From assembly GCF_000341065.1 (NCBI RefSeq), contig NZ_ANAX01000207.1:16584-72715 (forward strand): 56,132 bases of DNA, given 5' to 3'. Position 1 is the stretch's first letter; every line of letters begins with the position of its first letter. The translations under genes and the position numbers were made by a program. The stretch is from Nocardiopsis halotolerans DSM 44410 (lineage in GTDB: Bacteria; Actinomycetota; Actinomycetes; Streptosporangiales; Streptosporangiaceae). The notes beneath the pieces were generated by a model. That model had not been told where the DNA came from and made no database searches. It saw nothing but the letters and a program-made list of their open reading frames with translations. Positions 1 to 8,540 of the stretch are shown here, piece by piece.

Positions 1-1
1 G

Positions 2-2104
2 GTGGCCGCGGTGACCGGTGTCCACGTGCACCGGGTGGCCCAGAGCGCTGCCCGGGAGGCGGCCGGACACCAGCGGGAGGCGGAGTTCGAGGCGGTGGTG
101 ACGGCCGATCCACGGTCGCGGTCGGGGATGCCCCGTCCCGGGAGGGCGGAATGGGTGGTCGAGGCCCGTACCGCGTGGGTGCGGGGCCGGGACGGGGTAC
201 GGGCGTCGCGGGCGCCTGTGGTGGTGCTGGCCTCGGGGCGGGGCTGGCACGAGCTGCTGCCCGGGCAGACCTTCCGGGCACGGGGCGTCTTCCTGGGCGC
301 GGAGGACGAACCGCTCACCGCCGCGCTGGTGCTGGTCCGGGGGCCGCCGGAGGGTATGGGCGGCCCCGGCGGGTTGCAGTCCTTCGCCGGTCTGGTGCGG
401 GAGCGGTTGCGTGAGGCCTCCTCCGGGCTGCCCCAGCCCGAACGCGGGCTTCTTCCGGCGCTGATCGTGGGCGACGTGTCCGCGGTGCCCCAGGAGACCG
501 TCGAGGACTTCCGGGCCACCGGAATGACGCACCTGCTCACCGTCTCCGGCGCCAACCTCGCGGTGCTGACCGGCTTCGTGCTGGCGGCGGCCCGGCTGCT
601 GCGGGCTCCGCCGTGGTGTTCGGTGGCGGGCGGTGCGGCGGTGATCTGGGTGTTCGTCCTGGTGTGCCGACCGGAGCCGAGCGTGGTGCGCGCGGCGTTC
701 ATGGGGTCTTTGGGACTGCTGGCGCTGGCCACGGGGCGTGCGCACGCGGGGCTCGGCGCGCTGGGCGTCACGGTGGTCGGGGTGCTGTTCGTGGCACCGG
801 GGCTGGCCGCCTCCTTCGGGTTAGCGCTGTCGGTGCTGGCGACCGCGGGCATCCTACTGCTGGTACCGCCGTGGACGCGGGCGTGGTCGGGGTGGCTGCC
901 GCGTCCGGTGGCGGAGGCGTTCGCGGTGGCGGTGGCCGCACAGGTGGCGGTCTCCCCGGTGCTGGTGCTGTTGTCGGGCGAGCTGTCGTGGGTCGCGGTC
1001 CCGGCGAACGTGCTGGCCGCCCCGGTGGTCGCGGCGGTGACCGTGGCGGGGTCGGCGGTGGCGGCCCTGGCGGTGCCCTGGCCGGACGCGGCGGCGGTGG
1101 CGGCGCACCTGCCCGGTCTGGGGGCGGGCTGGATCGCGGCGGTGGCCGGGGTGGGCGCCCGGGTCCCCCACGGCGCACTGCCGTGGCGGTCCGACCTGGT
1201 GGGCGGGCTCTTCCTGGCCGCCGTGTTGGCGGTGCTGGTGTTCACGCACGGACGGTTCCGCCGTGTGTTCGCCGCCGTGGTGGTGGCCGTGCTGGTCCTG
1301 GGCCTGGCCGCCCGGTGCGTACCGGGCGGATGGCCGCCGCCGGGGTGGGCGCTGGTGGCGTGCGACGTGGGGCAGGGCACCGCGTTCGTCCTGTCGACGG
1401 GCCCCGGATCGGCGGTGGTCGCCGACACCGGTGAGGATCCGGAGATGGTCGACGACTGCCTGGCGCGTCTGGGGGTGCGCGAGGTCCCGCTCCTGGTCCT
1501 GAGCCACGACCACGCCGACCACGTGGACGGAACGCCCGGGGTGCTGCGGCATCGGAGGGTGGGCGCCGCGCTGGCGCCGCCGGGGTTCGGTGCCAGCGCC
1601 ACCGGGCGGTTGCTGGCCGGGGCCGGTGTGGAACTGCTGGAGGCCGAACGCGGCCAGCGGCTGCGGGTGGGGCCGTGGCTGCTGCGCGTGCTGTGGCCGG
1701 AACCGGGTTTCACCGGATCGGTGAACGACGCCTCGGTGGTGGTGCGTGCGGACGGGAGGGCGCTGACGGTACTGCTGACCGGCGACATCGAGGAGGAGGC
1801 CCAGAGGAGGTTGTTGGAGGGGCCGGACGCCGACCTGCTGCCGGTGACCGTGCTGGCCGTTCCGCACCACGGGGCGGGGACGCAGGTACCCGCCTTCCTG
1901 GAGGCCACCGACCCGGTGGTGTCGGTGACCCCGGTGGGCGCGGACAACGACTACGGGCATCCGGCGCCCTTCACGTGGAACGTGCTGGAACGGGTGGCGC
2001 GGGTGAACCTGCGCACCGACCGGGACGGGGACGTGGCCGTGCTGGACGGCGACGGCTCCGGACCGGGTGCGGCCGTGGTCCGCGGGCCGGATTCCGCGCG
2101 GTGA
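2..2104 (+). CDS. comEC: ComEC/Rec2 family DNA-uptake channel protein (5' end cut by window)
   Basis: Membrane channel family that passes single-stranded DNA into the cytoplasm. An OB-like N-terminal part (about residues 25-115) is followed by the Competence domain, with the motif FRATGMTHLLTVSGANLAVL near residue 170 and many Leu/Val/Ala-rich membrane segments. After about residue 450 comes a metallo-beta-lactamase-like domain with the metal motif SHDHADHVDG. The open frame reaches the window edge, and the first membrane segments expected of the family are missing, so the true start lies upstream. holA follows in the same direction after about 137 bases, the usual actinobacterial neighbour. 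Whether this organism is naturally competent cannot be told from the gene. Confidence 0.93.
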   Translation: MAAVTGVHVHRVAQSAAREAAGHQREAEFEAVVTADPRSRSGMPRPGRAEWVVEARTAWVRGRDGVRASRAPVVVLASGRGWHELLPGQTFRARGVFLGAEDEPLTAALVLVRGPPEGMGGPGGLQSFAGLVRERLREASSGLPQPERGLLPALIVGDVSAVPQETVEDFRATGMTHLLTVSGANLAVLTGFVLAAARLLRAPPWCSVAGGAAVIWVFVLVCRPEPSVVRAAFMGSLGLLALATGRAHAGLGALGVTVVGVLFVAPGLAASFGLALSVLATAGILLLVPPWTRAWSGWLPRPVAEAFAVAVAAQVAVSPVLVLLSGELSWVAVPANVLAAPVVAAVTVAGSAVAALAVPWPDAAAVAAHLPGLGAGWIAAVAGVGARVPHGALPWRSDLVGGLFLAAVLAVLVFTHGRFRRVFAAVVVAVLVLGLAARCVPGGWPPPGWALVACDVGQGTAFVLSTGPGSAVVADTGEDPEMVDDCLARLGVREVPLLVLSHDHADHVDGTPGVLRHRRVGAALAPPGFGASATGRLLAGAGVELLEAERGQRLRVGPWLLRVLWPEPGFTGSVNDASVVVRADGRALTVLLTGDIEEEAQRRLLEGPDADLLPVTVLAVPHHGAGTQVPAFLEATDPVVSVTPVGADNDYGHPAPFTWNVLERVARVNLRTDRDGDVAVLDGDGSGPGAAVVRGPDSAR

Positions 2105-2241
2105 CGGCCTGGAGCCGAACACACTGACGGGACCGCGACCACTGGTGGGGCCGCATCGGCGAACCGCCGCCGGATCCCCTCGGGCCGCGTGTGTGGGGAA
2201 CGGCGTCCGGCCGGTCGGTGGGGCGTGGCATGCTCTGTTGT

Positions 2242-3204
2242 ATGCCTGCACCCGCCCTGCTCACGATCATCGTCGGGGACGAGGAACTCCTCGTCGACCG
2301 GGCCGTCGCCGCCGTCGTCGCGGCGGTCCGCGAGACCGACCCCGACGTGGACGTCCACGACCTGATGCCCGCCCAGGTGGGGATGTCCACGCTTGTCGAG
2401 GTGACCTCGCCCTCGCTGTTCGGCGATCGGCGGGTGGTGGTGCTGCGCTCGTCGCAGGACCTGACCAAGGACCTGGCCGCGACCGTCACCGACTACCTCG
2501 GGGACCCGGCCGACGACGTCAACCTCGTGCTCACGCACGCGGGCGGCAACAAGGGCAAGGCACTGCTCCAGGCGGCGCTCAAGGCGGGCGCCCAGCGGGT
2601 GGACTGCAAGGGGCCGAGCAAGCCCGCCGAGCGGGTGGCCTTCGTCAGGAGCGAGTTCTCCCAGGCCGGGCGTCAGATCACCGCCGACGCCGCGCAGGCG
2701 CTGGTGGACTCGGTCGGCAGCGAGCTGCGTGAGATCGCGGCCGCCTGTACCCAGCTGATCGCCGACACCCAGGGCCGTGTGGACGCCGCGGCGGTGGCTC
2801 GCTACCACTCCGGCAAGGCGGAGGCCTCGGGGTTCACGGTGGCCGACCGCGCCGTGGAGGGTCGCCTGCCCGAGGCGCTGGAGCAGCTGCGCTGGTCGCT
2901 GGCGGTGGGCACCGCCCCGGTGCTGATCAACAGCGCGCTGGCCGGTGCGGTGCGCGGTGTCGCCGTGGCCGCCCAACCGCCGCGCGGCACCTCCGAGGCG
3001 GAGCTGGCCAAGCGGGCCAAGGTTCCGCCGTGGAAGCTGCGGACCCTGCGCCAGCAGGCGCGCGGGTGGAGCCCCGCGGGGATCACCCGGGCCATGGCGG
3101 TGGTCGCCGAGACCGACGCGCTCATCAAGGGCGCCGGACGCGACCCCGAGTACGCGTTGGAACGCGCCGTCATCGAGATCGCCCGCGCCCGCGGCGCGCG
3201 CTGA
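2242..3204 (+). CDS. holA: DNA polymerase III subunit delta
   Basis: Clamp-loader delta subunit, which opens the beta sliding clamp for the replisome. About 320 residues, as usual for the family. The N-terminus (LTIIVGDEELLVDRAV) is the family's opening strand and helix; an AAA+-like fold follows, with VVLRSSQDLTKDL near residue 70 and the C-terminal collar helices ending in ERAVIEIARARGAR. I chose the ATG at 2242; an in-frame ATG at 2230 would add four residues and another start is possible at 2191. No strong Shine-Dalgarno precedes any of them. It lies downstream of comEC and converges on the amidohydrolase gene. Confidence 0.92.
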   Translation: MPAPALLTIIVGDEELLVDRAVAAVVAAVRETDPDVDVHDLMPAQVGMSTLVEVTSPSLFGDRRVVVLRSSQDLTKDLAATVTDYLGDPADDVNLVLTHAGGNKGKALLQAALKAGAQRVDCKGPSKPAERVAFVRSEFSQAGRQITADAAQALVDSVGSELREIAAACTQLIADTQGRVDAAAVARYHSGKAEASGFTVADRAVEGRLPEALEQLRWSLAVGTAPVLINSALAGAVRGVAVAAQPPRGTSEAELAKRAKVPPWKLRTLRQQARGWSPAGITRAMAVVAETDALIKGAGRDPEYALERAVIEIARARGAR

Positions 3205-3297
3205 GCGAACCCCCGGGCGCGTTCCGGGCGTCGGCGGAGCCCTGGGGCGGCCGGAGGGCATCGGAGGGTACGTGTGCCGTGGGCGTCATCCGGGGGT

Positions 3298-3403
3298 GGC
3301 GCGGACGGCGTGGGCGGAAACCGGGCACGGAGCGCCGCCGTGTCCTCCCCGCACCGTTCCCTCCTCGGAGGGGCCCGACCGGGGCGGCGCGGACGGCGTG
3401 GGC
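3298..3403. repeat. Two direct copies of an 18-bp sequence in the holA/amidohydrolase spacer
   Basis: The 18-mer GGCGCGGACGGCGTGGGC occurs at 3298-3315 and again at 3386-3403, with similar flanking bases. A short inverted repeat (CCCTCC-TC-GGAGGG, 3359-3372) lies between them and could help end transcription of the leftward amidohydrolase gene. No gene is visible in 3205-3410. Confidence 0.55.
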
Positions 3404-3410
3404 ACCCGTC

Positions 3411-4619
3411 TCAGCGGATGGTCCTGCCGCCCTGCCACACCCGCAGGGTGTTCAGGCCCATCGACCAGGCGAAGGCCCCCTCGTGGTCGGCGTCCCACTG
3501 GACGAGGTCGGCCAGGCTGCCGGGGGCGAGCACGCCCCGGTCGGTCAGGCCCAGTGCACGGGCGCTGCCCATCGTGGCGGCGTGCAGAGCCTCCTGGACG
3601 GTCATCTCGAACATCGAGATGGCCAGCGAGATCACCAACGGCATGGACATCGTGCCGGACTGGCCGGGGTTGTGGTCGGTGCCCAGACCGACCGGCACAC
3701 CGTGGTCGAGCAGGGCCCGTACCGGCGGGGTGCGGCGCTCGTGCAGGGAGGTCGTGGGGCAGGCCACCACCGGTGTGCGGGTGGCGGCGAGCGCCAGGAC
3801 GTCCTCCTCGTCGGTCTCGTGCAGCAGGTCGACGGAGGAGCAGCCCAGCTCGGCGGCCATGCGCACGGCTCCGTGTCGGGGCCGTGAGCAGGCGTGCAGG
3901 GTGGTGCGCAGCCCCACGGACCGGCCCGCGTCCAGCAGCATGTGGGCGTCCTCGGTGGTGAACTGCTGGTTGTCGCAGTACACGTCGACCCCGTCGGCCC
4001 CCGCCAGTGCCGCGTCGCCGATCCAGGAGGCGGCGGTGGACACGTACTCCCCGGGCCTGCCGAAGAACTCGGGCGGCACCCCGTGCGCGGGGAAGAAGGT
4101 GACGTGCAGGCGCGGCATGCCCGGCTCCTCCTCCAGGGAGCGCAGCAGGCGCACGTCGGCCAGTTCGCCGTCCCTGGTCAGGTGGTAACCGGTCTTGGCC
4201 TCCACGGTGGTGCTTCCGGTCAGCACCCAGTGCCGGAGCCGCTCGCGGACCGCGTTGCACAGTGTCCAGGGGTCGGTGCCCCGGGTGATGGTGACGGTCG
4301 TGGAAACGCCGCCGCCCGCCGCGAAGATGTCCCCCTTGGACGCGCCCTTGGCCCACATGTTGACCTCGGCGTAGCGGTCACCCGCGTACACCGGGTGGCA
4401 GTGGGCGTCGACCAGTCCCGGGGTGATCATGCCGCCGCCGACGTTGACGACGTCGTCGACGTCGGTGAGGTCGTCCACCACTCCGGGGATGTGCTGGGGC
4501 AGTTCGGCGGCGGGGCCGATCCAGGCCACCCGGTCGTCGTTCATCAGGAGCGCGGCCTTGGTGAACAGCTCACGTCCGGTCCACAGCCGTCCGATGTTGC
4601 TGAGGAGTACCACCGTCAT
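3411..4619 (-). CDS. HutI-like (imidazolonepropionase-type) amidohydrolase with altered active site
   Basis: A 402-residue amidohydrolase whose whole length resembles imidazolonepropionase. It has the metal motif DAHCHPVYAG (His73, His75), the signature TTVEAKTGYHL (138-147), FFPAHGVPPEF (His179), LHAC with His242, and TDHNPGQS with Asp315. These supply the usual Zn/Fe ligands. In characterised HutI a Glu lies three residues after the third ligand (HADE) and a His lies in the SADHL motif; here those positions read HACS and SVDLL, so both substrate-activating residues appear changed. No hutU, hutH or hutG lies nearby. The metal-dependent hydrolase fold is secure, but histidine degradation as the role is not. 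The start ATG at 4619 lacks a strong ribosome site. Confidence 0.8.
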   Translation of the reverse strand: MTVVLLSNIGRLWTGRELFTKAALLMNDDRVAWIGPAAELPQHIPGVVDDLTDVDDVVNVGGGMITPGLVDAHCHPVYAGDRYAEVNMWAKGASKGDIFAAGGGVSTTVTITRGTDPWTLCNAVRERLRHWVLTGSTTVEAKTGYHLTRDGELADVRLLRSLEEEPGMPRLHVTFFPAHGVPPEFFGRPGEYVSTAASWIGDAALAGADGVDVYCDNQQFTTEDAHMLLDAGRSVGLRTTLHACSRPRHGAVRMAAELGCSSVDLLHETDEEDVLALAATRTPVVACPTTSLHERRTPPVRALLDHGVPVGLGTDHNPGQSGTMSMPLVISLAISMFEMTVQEALHAATMGSARALGLTDRGVLAPGSLADLVQWDADHEGAFAWSMGLNTLRVWQGGRTIR

Positions 4620-4989
4620 GGGGTTGTCCGCCCTCGCCGGTCAGATCCGCCGCTGTGGCTGCGGGACACGGTCGTGAGATGCACGGGCGAACATGGCGAC
4701 CTCGTATCTGGAGCGGTCCGACGGAGCCTGTGGGGTGGCCGTACGGCCACCGCGGTGCCGTGACGGTGGGGCTGGTGGCTGTCGCGGGAATGACGGCCAC
4801 TGGCGGCCAGTGCTCCAAAACCGTAGCCCATCCGCGGACTCCGTGTACACCTCCTCCCGAGCACGAATGCGAGTGTCCCGGGACGAAACTCGCAAGCCCC
4901 GGAGTGATGGGTGCCATGGGGAAACACCCCGAGCTGGAGCTTCCCGGATGTCGCCCGCACGGGACGCTCCCGGCTCCGGACACGGCGAA
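4620..4989. other. Gene-free spacer with three strong palindromes
   Basis: No convincing gene lies in this stretch; the short open frames on both strands have no recognisable family. It holds a perfect 18-bp palindrome GGTGGCCGTACGGCCACC (4734-4751), a perfect inverted repeat CACTGGC-G-GCCAGTG (4798-4812), and a nested structure of arms TGCGAGT/ACTCGCA (4868-4874 and 4888-4894) around GTCCCGGGAC (4875-4884). They lie upstream of the HutI-like gene and downstream of hflX, so they may be operators or RNA structures. Confidence 0.6.
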
Positions 4990-5022
4990 GGCCGGGGCGC
5001 CCTTCCGGGGGGCGTCCCGGCC
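4990..5022 (-). terminator. Hairpin after hflX
   Basis: Arms GGCCGGGGCGCC (4990-5001) and GGCGTCCCGGCC (5011-5022) pair over 12 bases with one G-T pair and a 9-base loop. The structure begins about 24 bases past the hflX stop codon on the leftward strand. There is no U-tract, as is common for terminators in this GC range. Confidence 0.55.
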
Positions 5023-5045
5023 GTGCGCGGCGCGGAGCGCGGGGC

Positions 5046-6578
5046 TCAGGCCGTGCTGGGTGTGTACTGGTCGAGTTTGCCCGCGAGCAGCTCGGGGACG
5101 AAGGCGTGGATCGCCGTGCCCTCGGCGGTGTGCTCCTCGCTGAGGATGCGCCCCTCCTCGTGCACCCGGGCGACGAGGTCCCCCCGTGAGTAGGGGACGA
5201 GCACGCGCACCTCGTACGCCAGCTCGGGCAGCGCCTCGGCGAGCGCCGTCACCAGCTCGGGCACGCCCTCGCCGGTGCGGGCCGACACCTCGATCATGCC
5301 GGGGTACCGGGTGCGCATCACCTTGAGCACGTCGGGGTCGGCGGCGTCCACCTTGTTGACCACGACGAGCTCGACCACGTCGGTGGCGTCGATGTCGGCG
5401 AACACCTCGTGGACCGCGCTGATCTGGCTTTCGGGGTCGGGATGGGACCCGTCGACCACGTGCAGGATCAGGTCGGAGTCGGCGACCTCCTCCAGGGTGG
5501 AGCGGAAGGCCTCCACGAGCTGGTGCGGCAGGTGCCGGACGAAACCGACGGTGTCGCTGAGCGTGAACGCGCGGCCGTCGGGCGTGCGGGCCTGGCGGAC
5601 GGTCGGGTCCAGGGTGGCGAACAGGGCGTTCTCCACCAGGACACCGGCGCCGGTCAGCCGGTTGAGCAGGCTCGACTTGCCCGCGTTGGTGTATCCGGCG
5701 ATGGCCACGGACGGTACCTCGCGGGTACGACGGACGTCGCGCTTGACCTCGCGGGCGGTGCGCATGTGGGCCAGCTGACGGCGCAGCTTGGCCATCTTGT
5801 CGTTGATGCGGCGGCGGTCGGTCTCGATCTTGGTCTCACCGGGACCGCGCAGACCCACGCCGCCTCCCGCGCCGCCGCCACCGGAGCCGCCCGCCTGCCG
5901 GGACAGGGAGTCACCCCATCCGCGCAGTCGCGGCAGCAGGTAGTTGAGCTGGGCGAGTTCGACCTGGGCCTTGCCCTCGCTGCTGCGCGCGTGCTGGGCG
6001 AAGATGTCCAGGATCAGGGCCGTGCGGTCGATCACCTTGACCTTGACCACGTCCTCCAGCTGGCGCAGCTGGCCGGGGGTGAGCTCCCCGTCGCAGATCA
6101 CGGTGTCGGCGCCGGTGGACTCCACGATGTCGCGCAGGTCGGCGGCCTTGCCCTTACCGACGTAGGTGGCCGGGTCGGGCTTGGAGCGCCGCTGGGTGAG
6201 TCCCTCCAGGACGAGCGCTCCTGCGGTCTCGGCCAGGGCGCTGAGCTCGGCGAGCGAGCCGTCGGCGTCGACCTGGGTTCCGCTGGTCCACACGCCGATG
6301 AGAACGACGCGTTCCAGACGCAGGGACCGGTTCTCGACCTCGGTGACGTCGGTGAGCTCGGTGGAGAGCCCCGGAACGCGGCGGAGCGCGTGACGCTCGG
6401 CGAGTTCCATCTCACCCTGGTCGGGGGCGTTGTACGGGTCGTCGTAGCGGTCGCCGCCGGTGCCCCGGGCCTCGCGGGACGCGTCGGTTGCGTTGACCCC
6501 GTCCCCGACGGTGATCGCCTCGCGGAACGCGTCCTCGGCCTCGGGCCGGGCGCTTCCGCGGGTGTCAGCTGTATTCAT
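5046..6578 (-). CDS. hflX: GTPase HflX (ribosome-splitting / rescue factor)
   Basis: HflX binds and splits stalled 70S ribosomes using GTP. It is 510 residues long. The N-terminal HflX domain holds VVLIGVWTSG and the GTPBP_N region, then a glycine-rich linker (SGGSGGGGAGGGVGLRGPGE) and a coiled segment. The G domain has GYTNAGKSSLL (G1), DTVGFVRHLPHQL (G3), VVNKVDA (G4) and SARTGEG (G5). The ATG at 6578 is preceded by GGAGGG at five to six bases, which fixes the start. The first 70 residues or so are low in conservation and acidic. In Streptomyces hflX sits beside dapF and miaA; here the glycolate genes lie between them. Confidence 0.96.
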   Translation of the reverse strand: MNTADTRGSARPEAEDAFREAITVGDGVNATDASREARGTGGDRYDDPYNAPDQGEMELAERHALRRVPGLSTELTDVTEVENRSLRLERVVLIGVWTSGTQVDADGSLAELSALAETAGALVLEGLTQRRSKPDPATYVGKGKAADLRDIVESTGADTVICDGELTPGQLRQLEDVVKVKVIDRTALILDIFAQHARSSEGKAQVELAQLNYLLPRLRGWGDSLSRQAGGSGGGGAGGGVGLRGPGETKIETDRRRINDKMAKLRRQLAHMRTAREVKRDVRRTREVPSVAIAGYTNAGKSSLLNRLTGAGVLVENALFATLDPTVRQARTPDGRAFTLSDTVGFVRHLPHQLVEAFRSTLEEVADSDLILHVVDGSHPDPESQISAVHEVFADIDATDVVELVVVNKVDAADPDVLKVMRTRYPGMIEVSARTGEGVPELVTALAEALPELAYEVRVLVPYSRGDLVARVHEEGRILSEEHTAEGTAIHAFVPELLAGKLDQYTPSTA

Positions 6579-6673
6579 ATCCCTCCAGGTGGGTCAACGT
6601 GACCGCCGCCGCGATTCTTCCCGTGGCGGGTGCCCTGTCGATGGTGGCATCTCGCCTCCGTCCGGGCATCTGA

Positions 6674-6701
6674 ATTATCGCAGGGCACGGTCGGCGTGAC
6701 A
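6674..6701 (-). promoter_or_regulatory. Candidate hflX promoter
   Basis: Read leftward: TGTCAC (-35, 6696-6701), a 16-base spacer, then GATAAT (-10, 6674-6679). The predicted start would leave a leader of about 90 bases before the hflX ATG. This is a match by eye to the housekeeping sigma consensus only. Confidence 0.4.
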
Positions 6702-6821
6702 CTGCGGCGAACACGAACGGTGCCGTATCGACACACCACCAAGAACAAAGGAAGTTGCCAGAGAAGTTTTTACGTCCTTCTCGCTTCGGGAAAGTCCCCG
6801 GCCAGTGAGACACGCGCGACG

Positions 6822-6851
6822 TTGACCACCCGCCGACCTGGGCGGTAACTT
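6822..6851 (+). promoter_or_regulatory. Candidate aceB promoter
   Basis: TTGACC (6822-6827) and TAACTT (6846-6851) are separated by 18 bases. The predicted start falls near 6858, inside the first of two palindromic sites, which is where a repressor would be expected to act. The rest of 6579-6821 holds no gene that I can support. Confidence 0.4.
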
Positions 6852-6854
6852 CTT

Positions 6855-6889
6855 TTCCACATACCAGAAGCTTGTTTCGTATTGCGGAA
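6855..6889. promoter_or_regulatory. Tandem operator-like palindromes before aceB
   Basis: Two 15-bp imperfect palindromes, TTCCACATACCAGAA (6855-6869) and TTTCGTATTGCGGAA (6875-6889), share the pattern TTYCR-N5-CRGAA. Their centres are 20 bp apart, about two helical turns. The second overlaps the aceB ribosome site GGAAGG (6886-6891). Length and shape resemble IclR-family operators, which often control glyoxylate genes; the protein that binds is not in this window. Confidence 0.6.
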
Positions 6890-6897
6890 GGTTTTCC

Positions 6898-8502
6898 ATG
6901 GGCGCCACGCACGGGGTCGAGGTCACCGGCCCCCTTCACGAACGGTTCGACGAGATCCTCACAGAGGACGCGCTCGCCCTCGTCGCCGAACTGCACCGCA
7001 CCTTCGAGGGGCGCCGTCAGGAGCTCCTGACGGCACGCGTGACCCGGCAGGAGCAGATCTCCGCCGGGACCGATCTCGACTTCCTCCCCGAGACCAAGCA
7101 CATCCGTGAGGACGACGGTTGGAAGGTCGCCCCGCCCGCCCCGGGCATCACGGACCGCCGGGTCGAGATCACCGGACCGACCGACCGCAAGATGACCATC
7201 AACGCGCTCAACTCCGGCGCCAAGGTGTGGCTGGCCGACTTCGAGGACGCCAACACCCCGCTGTGGGAGAACATGATCGGCGGGCAGCTCAACCTGCGCG
7301 ACGCCCTCGACCGCCAGATCGACTTCACCTCCCCCCAGGGCAAGACCTACGCCCTGAAGGAGGACGGCGAGCTCGCCACCATCGTCGTGCGCCCCCGCGG
7401 CTGGCACCTGGACGAGAAGCACATCCTCGTGGACAGCCAGCGCGTCAGCGGCGGCCTCGTGGACTTCGCGCTCTACTTCTTCCACTGCGCCCAGCGCCAG
7501 ATCGACAAGGGCAGGGGTCCCTACTTCTACCTGCCCAAGATGCAGAGCCATCTCGAGGCGCGCCTGTGGAACGACGTCTTCGTCCTGGCCCAGGAGCGCG
7601 TGGGGATTCCGCGCGGCACCATCCGCGCGACCTGCCTGATCGAGACCATCCCGGCCGCGTTCGAGATGGAGGAGATCCTCTACGAGCTGCGCGAGCACTC
7701 CGCCGGGCTCAACGCGGGCCGCTGGGACTACCTGTTCAGCATCATCAAGACGCACCGCACCCGCGGCCGCGAGTTCCTGCTGCCCGAGCGCAACGCCGTC
7801 ACGATGACCGCGCCGATGATGCGCGCCTACACCGAGCTGCTGGTCAAGACCTGTCACAAGCGCGGTGCCCACGCCATCGGCGGCATGGCGGCCTTCATCC
7901 CGTCCCGCAAGGACGAGGAGGTCAACAGGACCGCCTTCGCCAAGGTCCGCGACGACAAGTCCCGCGAGTCCGGCGACGGATTCGACGGCTCCTGGGTCGC
8001 CCACCCGGGCCTGGTCCCGGTGGCCATGGAGGTCTTCGACGGCGTCCTGGGCGAGCGCCCGAACCAGATCGACAAGCAGCGCCCCGAGGTCGAGGTCTCG
8101 GCCGGAGACCTGCTGGCCGTCTCCCAGACCCCGGGCGGCGTCACCCTCGCCGGTCTGCGCGGCAACATCAACGTCGCCCTCCAGTACCTGGCGACCTGGA
8201 TGGGCGGCAACGGCGCGGTGGCGATCCACAACCTGATGGAGGACGCCGCGACCGCCGAGATCTCCCGCTCCCAGGTCTGGCAGTGGCTGCACAACGAGAT
8301 CACGCTCGACGACGGCCCCCAGGTCACCGCCGAGCTGGTCAGGAAGCTCATCGACGAGGAGCTCGCCACCATCCGGCAGGAGCTGGGCGAGGGCTTCGAC
8401 GAGGGCCTGTACCAGCAGGCCAGCGAGCTGTTCGCCGAGGTGGCCCTGGCCGACGACTACGTGGACTTCCTGACGCTGCCCGCCTACGAGCGCATGCCGT
8501 AG
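6898..8502 (+). CDS. aceB: Malate synthase A
   Basis: Condenses glyoxylate with acetyl-CoA to malate in the cytoplasm. At 534 residues it matches the A-type family rather than the roughly 720-residue G type. Landmarks are VWLADFEDANTP (about 110-121), the catalytic-region motif RGTIRATCLIETIPAAFEM (about 240), GRWDYLFSIIKTHR, GAHAIGGMAAFIP, DGSWVAHPGLVPVA and GNGAVAIHNLMEDAATAEISR. The ATG at 6898 follows GGAAGG with six bases between. No isocitrate lyase is nearby; the glycolate oxidase genes directly downstream suggest that glyoxylate here comes from glycolate. A shared palindrome ties its control to that operon. Confidence 0.97.
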   Translation: MGATHGVEVTGPLHERFDEILTEDALALVAELHRTFEGRRQELLTARVTRQEQISAGTDLDFLPETKHIREDDGWKVAPPAPGITDRRVEITGPTDRKMTINALNSGAKVWLADFEDANTPLWENMIGGQLNLRDALDRQIDFTSPQGKTYALKEDGELATIVVRPRGWHLDEKHILVDSQRVSGGLVDFALYFFHCAQRQIDKGRGPYFYLPKMQSHLEARLWNDVFVLAQERVGIPRGTIRATCLIETIPAAFEMEEILYELREHSAGLNAGRWDYLFSIIKTHRTRGREFLLPERNAVTMTAPMMRAYTELLVKTCHKRGAHAIGGMAAFIPSRKDEEVNRTAFAKVRDDKSRESGDGFDGSWVAHPGLVPVAMEVFDGVLGERPNQIDKQRPEVEVSAGDLLAVSQTPGGVTLAGLRGNINVALQYLATWMGGNGAVAIHNLMEDAATAEISRSQVWQWLHNEITLDDGPQVTAELVRKLIDEELATIRQELGEGFDEGLYQQASELFAEVALADDYVDFLTLPAYERMP

Positions 8503-8514
8503 CCCCGACAGCGA

Positions 8515-8540
8515 TTCCATAAAACGGAAACACATTTCCG
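8515..8540. promoter_or_regulatory. Third copy of the aceB-type operator, before glcD
   Basis: TTCCATAAAACGGAA (8515-8529) fits the TTYCR-N5-CRGAA pattern seen twice before aceB. Its right half also belongs to a perfect inverted repeat CGGAAA-CACA-TTTCCG (8525-8540). It sits just after the aceB stop and about 115 bases before glcD. CATAAA at 8519-8524 could act as a -10 hexamer for the glc genes, which would place the site on the promoter. Confidence 0.55.

Noticed and set aside
3411-4619. A complete histidine-utilisation locus
   Set aside because: Only a HutI-like gene is present, with altered active-site positions and no hutH, hutU or hutG.
4570-5143. Several open frames of 80-160 residues in the hflX/HutI-like spacer
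   Set aside because: No ribosome site, codon pattern or family resemblance supports any of them; the palindromes explain the region better.
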